From: an uncultured Mycoplasmatota bacterium | Lineage (GTDB): Bacteria; Bacillota_I; Bacilli_A; RF39; UBA660 | NCBI GenBank assembly: GCA_948469295.1 | Contig: CAOKLK010000024.1 | Coordinates: forward strand, 1 to 7,618 | Direction: 5' to 3' | Length of the DNA stretch: 7,618 nucleotides | In this document: positions 4,786-7,618 of the stretch, in pieces | How positions within the stretch are numbered: the first letter of the stretch is position 1 | Layout of the letters: each line of letters opens with the position of its first letter | Position numbers and translations under genes: made by a program | The notes under the pieces: generated by a model | The model's input: the letters and a program-made list of their open reading frames with translations, nothing else | What the model was told of the DNA's origin: nothing | The model's database searches: none

Positions 4786-7203
4786 CTAATCTGAATTTTC
4801 CATTTCCAATTCAATATGATCAATTACATAGCCTTCTTGACAAGAATTTAATTTTAAATTTTCAATCGTTAATGTAGCTTTAAAATCAAGAAGAGATTGT
4901 TGGATCGCACCTTCCAATTCTTCACTTACACTTAATTCAAAATTCTTAATTGGTGTTTTCAAAGAAACATTATGATTTGTTTTCTCTCCTCGAACTTGAC
5001 GAATAATATCTATCAAAACATTTCCATTTTGAATTTCATTTTTAAAATCAAAATTTAAACGTTCAATTGTCGTTAAATGAATAGATTTTTTATCATGATA
5101 TAATTCTTGATAAATTTCTTCTGTAATAAATGGAAAATAAATACTAAAATCTTGTAATAATTTATAAAGCAAAATAGAAACAGTCTTCTGTCCAGAATAT
5201 CTTGCCTGATCTCCAAATTCCTCTGGTCGATACAATCTATGTTTTACAATTTCAATATAATTATCACAAAAATTCCAGAAGAACTTTTCTAAGTGATTTA
5301 ATGCCAGTCCAACTTCATAATCTTCCAAGTATTTTATAAAGCCTTCTTCCATTTCTTGGTAACTTCCTAAAATCCATTTATCAAGATACGAATAATCATC
5401 AAATTCTTTTTTCTCATAATCTTCTAAATGCATTTCAATAAATTTAGCAACATTCCATAGTTTATTAACAAGTTTTCTTCCTCGAAGAAGAGTTTCTTCG
5501 CTAAACACGATATCCGTACCTAATCTTCCAGATCCAGCCCAATAACGAATTACATCAGCAGAATATTGTGGAATCAAATCAATTGGTTCAACTTTACTAT
5601 TCCCCTTACTTTTACTAATCTTTTCGCCTTTTCCAGCCATTACAAATCCTGAAATCATAACATCATTCCAAGGACGCATTCCAAAATGATAATAACTTTT
5701 AACAATCGTATAAAAATCCCATGTTCGAATAATATCCGAAGCATTTGTTCGAATACTCATTGGCTTTAAAAAAGATTCATAATTATCTTTTTCTCCATAT
5801 TTCATATTAATGAGCGGAGTTACTGAAGAAGTGGCCCAAGTATCCATAACATCCATTTCTGGAAGAAACTCCTTACAACCACATTTACATTCATCTACAT
5901 TCGGTTTATCAGCACAAGGATTAACAGGCAAATCTTCTAATTTAGCAAAAACAGGTTCGCCACATTCTTTACAATACCAAACTGGAAATGGAACACCAAA
6001 ATATCTTTGACGAGAAATACACCAATCCCATAAAATATTTTCTACCCATTCATTATATCGATTCTTCATATAAGATGGATGCCATTGAATCTCATCCCCA
6101 ATTTTCAAGAAATCTTCTTTATGATTCATAATATCAATAAACCATTGTTTCATAACAGAATATTCAACTGCTTTTCCACATCTTTCATGCGTTTGAATTT
6201 CATGTTCTAACTCTTCAATCTTTACAACAAATCCCCCTGCAGTTAAATCCTCGATAATTTGTGCCCTCGCTTGGCTAATTTTTAACCCACCATATTTTGG
6301 AACCTCAGAAACAATTCGTCCATCATTCGTAAAAATATGCTTTAATGGCAAATGATAAGTTTTCCACCATTCAATATCCGTTTGATCTCCAAAGGTACAA
6401 CACATAACAATTCCAGTTCCTTTATCGATAGCAACTTTATCATCCGCCATAATCGGTACTTCTACATCAATCACTGGAATATGTGCAGTCTTTCCAATCA
6501 AATGCTTATGAGCTTCATCATTTGGATTTACAAAAACACATACGATTGCTGGTAATAATTCTGGTCGAGTGGTAGCAATTGTAAATTCTTCCCCATCCTC
6601 TACTGTTGTAAAATTAATATAATTAAAAGTCGTTGTTACCGTTTTCGTTTCCAATTCTGCTTGAGCAATCGAGGTCAAACATTCATTACACCATAGAGCT
6701 GGACTTTCCTTATGATAACAATGTCCCTTTCGTACCAAATCCAAGAAAGATGCTTGACTAATTTTAATAGTTGATGGACTAACTGTTTTATAATGAATAT
6801 TCCAATCAGTACCAACTCCCATTTTCGAAAACAATTCTTGAAATTGAGCTTCATACTTATCTGTTGTTTCATAACATAATTTTGAAAACTCCTCACGCCC
6901 GATCTCATGAGCTTTTTTCCCCTTTTCTTTTTCTACCAATCTTTCACTAGGTAATCCATTATCATCAAATCCAAACGGATAAAAAACATTAAATCCTCTT
7001 AATCTCTTGTATCTTGCAATCATTTCTGTTTGAGAATAAGAAAATATATGTCCAATATGAATCTTTCCATTAACAGTTGGAGGTGGAGTATCAATAGAAA
7101 ATACTTCTCTTTGATCCAATTGAAACTCATAAATTTTATTATCTTTCCAATATTCTAACCATTTATTTTCTTTTTCCAGTGCATTATATTTTTTATCTAA
7201 CAT
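4786..7203 (-). CDS. valS: Valine-tRNA ligase, archaeal/rickettsial type
   Basis: This class I synthetase charges tRNA-Val in the cytoplasm and edits mischarged threonine. The 805-residue protein is complete: PPPTVNGKIHIGH with the HIGH signature at 49-52, the GFDDNGLPSER block (78-88), the editing domain with ATTRPELLPA (210-219) and VMCCTFGDQTD (266-276), a Cys-rich probable zinc knuckle (C411, C414, C430, C439, C441, C443), DVMDTWATSS (451-460), the KMSKS loop as KISKS (528-532), and an alpha-helical anticodon-binding domain from about 600. DDNGLPSER and the absence of the C-terminal coiled-coil arm place it with the shorter (about 800-residue) archaeal/rickettsial ValRS, not the roughly 880-residue form usual in Bacillota. 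I chose the ATG at 7203, with AGAAGGA 6 bases before it. An in-frame ATG at 7209 directly abuts that site. No T-box leader is visible; the gene overlaps the upstream HD gene by 7 bases. Confidence 0.97.
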   Translation of the reverse strand: MLDKKYNALEKENKWLEYWKDNKIYEFQLDQREVFSIDTPPPTVNGKIHIGHIFSYSQTEMIARYKRLRGFNVFYPFGFDDNGLPSERLVEKEKGKKAHEIGREEFSKLCYETTDKYEAQFQELFSKMGVGTDWNIHYKTVSPSTIKISQASFLDLVRKGHCYHKESPALWCNECLTSIAQAELETKTVTTTFNYINFTTVEDGEEFTIATTRPELLPAIVCVFVNPNDEAHKHLIGKTAHIPVIDVEVPIMADDKVAIDKGTGIVMCCTFGDQTDIEWWKTYHLPLKHIFTNDGRIVSEVPKYGGLKISQARAQIIEDLTAGGFVVKIEELEHEIQTHERCGKAVEYSVMKQWFIDIMNHKEDFLKIGDEIQWHPSYMKNRYNEWVENILWDWCISRQRYFGVPFPVWYCKECGEPVFAKLEDLPVNPCADKPNVDECKCGCKEFLPEMDVMDTWATSSVTPLINMKYGEKDNYESFLKPMSIRTNASDIIRTWDFYTIVKSYYHFGMRPWNDVMISGFVMAGKGEKISKSKGNSKVEPIDLIPQYSADVIRYWAGSGRLGTDIVFSEETLLRGRKLVNKLWNVAKFIEMHLEDYEKKEFDDYSYLDKWILGSYQEMEEGFIKYLEDYEVGLALNHLEKFFWNFCDNYIEIVKHRLYRPEEFGDQARYSGQKTVSILLYKLLQDFSIYFPFITEEIYQELYHDKKSIHLTTIERLNFDFKNEIQNGNVLIDIIRQVRGEKTNHNVSLKTPIKNFELSVSEELEGAIQQSLLDFKATLTIENLKLNSCQEGYVIDHIELEMENSD

Positions 7204-7618
7204 AACCATTCCTTCTTTCTTTTTGTGATATATTCCATCACAGTTTGATATATTTTTTCATAATCTTCCCATTTCAAATTATGTTTCAAAAATTCAAAAT
7301 AAGGTAATAATATATGATATTTTTCTAAAAAAATAACAGATTCTTTAAAATTAAAGTCGAATACAAAAGCCAAATAAGATAATTTTTCATCCATACCTGT
7401 TTTAATATCATGTCGATCCAACAACTTTTCTTCCAAAAAATCATCCATTATTTTGGAAGAAATTTTACTATCATCACCCTCTAAACAAACTTCTTGCATA
7501 ATAACTAATTTATCTACATCTCGAATCAATTTAGCATAAAACAAAGCATTGGATTCCAAAGTATTAGCAATGGCATACTTATTATGATGGAAAATTGCAA
7601 ACCGAATTTCTTCTTCTG
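7197..7618 (-). CDS. HD-domain phosphohydrolase, C-terminal part (cut by right edge)
   Basis: The last 140 codons of a gene that continues beyond the right edge. The visible part starts EEEIRFAIFHHNKYAI and continues to FYAKLIRDVDKLVIM. The HHNKY segment followed by a RDxDKL motif is the second half of an HD superfamily metal-dependent phosphohydrolase domain. The final Asp of RDxDK is the usual last metal ligand. The leading HD pair would be outside the window. Most relatives have RDADKLDI; here it is RDVDKLVI, a mild divergence. The remaining 80 or so residues are helical, with a KESVIFLEKYHILLPYFEFL stretch. The substrate cannot be told; such proteins act on nucleotides or other phosphate esters. 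Its TAG stop overlaps the valS start by 7 bases, so the two are probably co-transcribed and translationally coupled. A link in function to ValS is not implied. Confidence 0.85.
   Translation of the reverse strand, partial: EEEIRFAIFHHNKYAIANTLESNALFYAKLIRDVDKLVIMQEVCLEGDDSKISSKIMDDFLEEKLLDRHDIKTGMDEKLSYLAFVFDFNFKESVIFLEKYHILLPYFEFLKHNLKWEDYEKIYQTVMEYITKRKKEWLC
7210..7216 (-). promoter_or_regulatory. Ribosome binding site that decides the valS start
   Basis: The minus strand reads AGAAGGA directly against an ATG at 7209 and 6 bases before a second in-frame ATG at 7203. The spacing is normal only for the second, so translation most likely begins MLDKKYNALEKEN. Confidence 0.65.

Noticed and set aside
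5810..6010. Plus-strand open frame of 66 codons
   Set aside because: It lies wholly inside valS on the opposite strand. It has no recognisable motif and is explained as an antisense shadow of conserved ValRS sequence.
6352..6555. Plus-strand open frame of 67 codons
   Set aside because: Antisense shadow within the valS editing domain, with no family signature.
6675..6908. Second minus-strand frame of 77 codons inside valS
   Set aside because: It overlaps an intact, motif-rich part of valS in another frame, and its composition (KQQISMKLNFKNCF and similar) looks like an out-of-frame reading.
7204..7618. T-box riboswitch upstream of valS
   Set aside because: The upstream DNA is coding sequence of the HD-domain gene, which overlaps the valS start. 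There is no leader space and no T-box motif in view.
1..7618. Mycoplasma-type code in which TGA means Trp
   Set aside because: All long genes use TGG for Trp without internal TGA, psd ends at TGA exactly where its family ends, and Trp positions in valS are TGG.

Overview
The window is AT-rich (about 30% GC by eye). Every gene I can support lies on the minus strand, so it is transcribed from right to left. The standard bacterial code fits: TGG encodes Trp, and TAA, TAG and TGA all serve as stops. CIRCE/HrcA control, AGGAGG-type ribosome binding sites and the gene families present point to a low-GC Bacillota. An uncultured Bacilli/Erysipelotrichia-type gut lineage is my guess, not something I can prove.

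In transcription order, from the right edge: (1) the 3' part of an HD-domain hydrolase gene (7197-7618) overlaps the start of valS (4786-7203). valS encodes a full-length valyl-tRNA synthetase of the archaeal/rickettsial type. A strong intrinsic terminator (4706-4741) ends this unit. (2) From 4696 to 4327 lies what looks like the decayed C-terminal end of an FtsX-type ABC permease. (3) A membrane-lipid cluster follows: an MprF/YbhN-like flippase-domain gene split by a one-base frameshift near 3809-3812 (3235-4247), pssA cut by an in-frame TAA inside its catalytic motif (2631-3251), and an intact psd (1819-2685). If whole, pssA and psd would make phosphatidylethanolamine from CDP-diacylglycerol and serine. 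The three reading frames overlap one another. (4) An unrecognised membrane-anchored protein with a zinc-peptidase HExxH signature follows (339-1760). (5) Last comes hrcA, cut by the left edge (1-242), behind a near-perfect sigma-A promoter bracketed by two CIRCE operators. This is the expected head of a heat-shock operon.

The main points of interest are the concentration of lesions between 3066 and 4696 while the flanking long genes stay open, the uncharacterised peptidase between the lipid genes and hrcA, the double-CIRCE promoter, and the phylogenetically unusual ValRS. I found no RNA genes, CRISPR array, insertion sequence or riboswitch.
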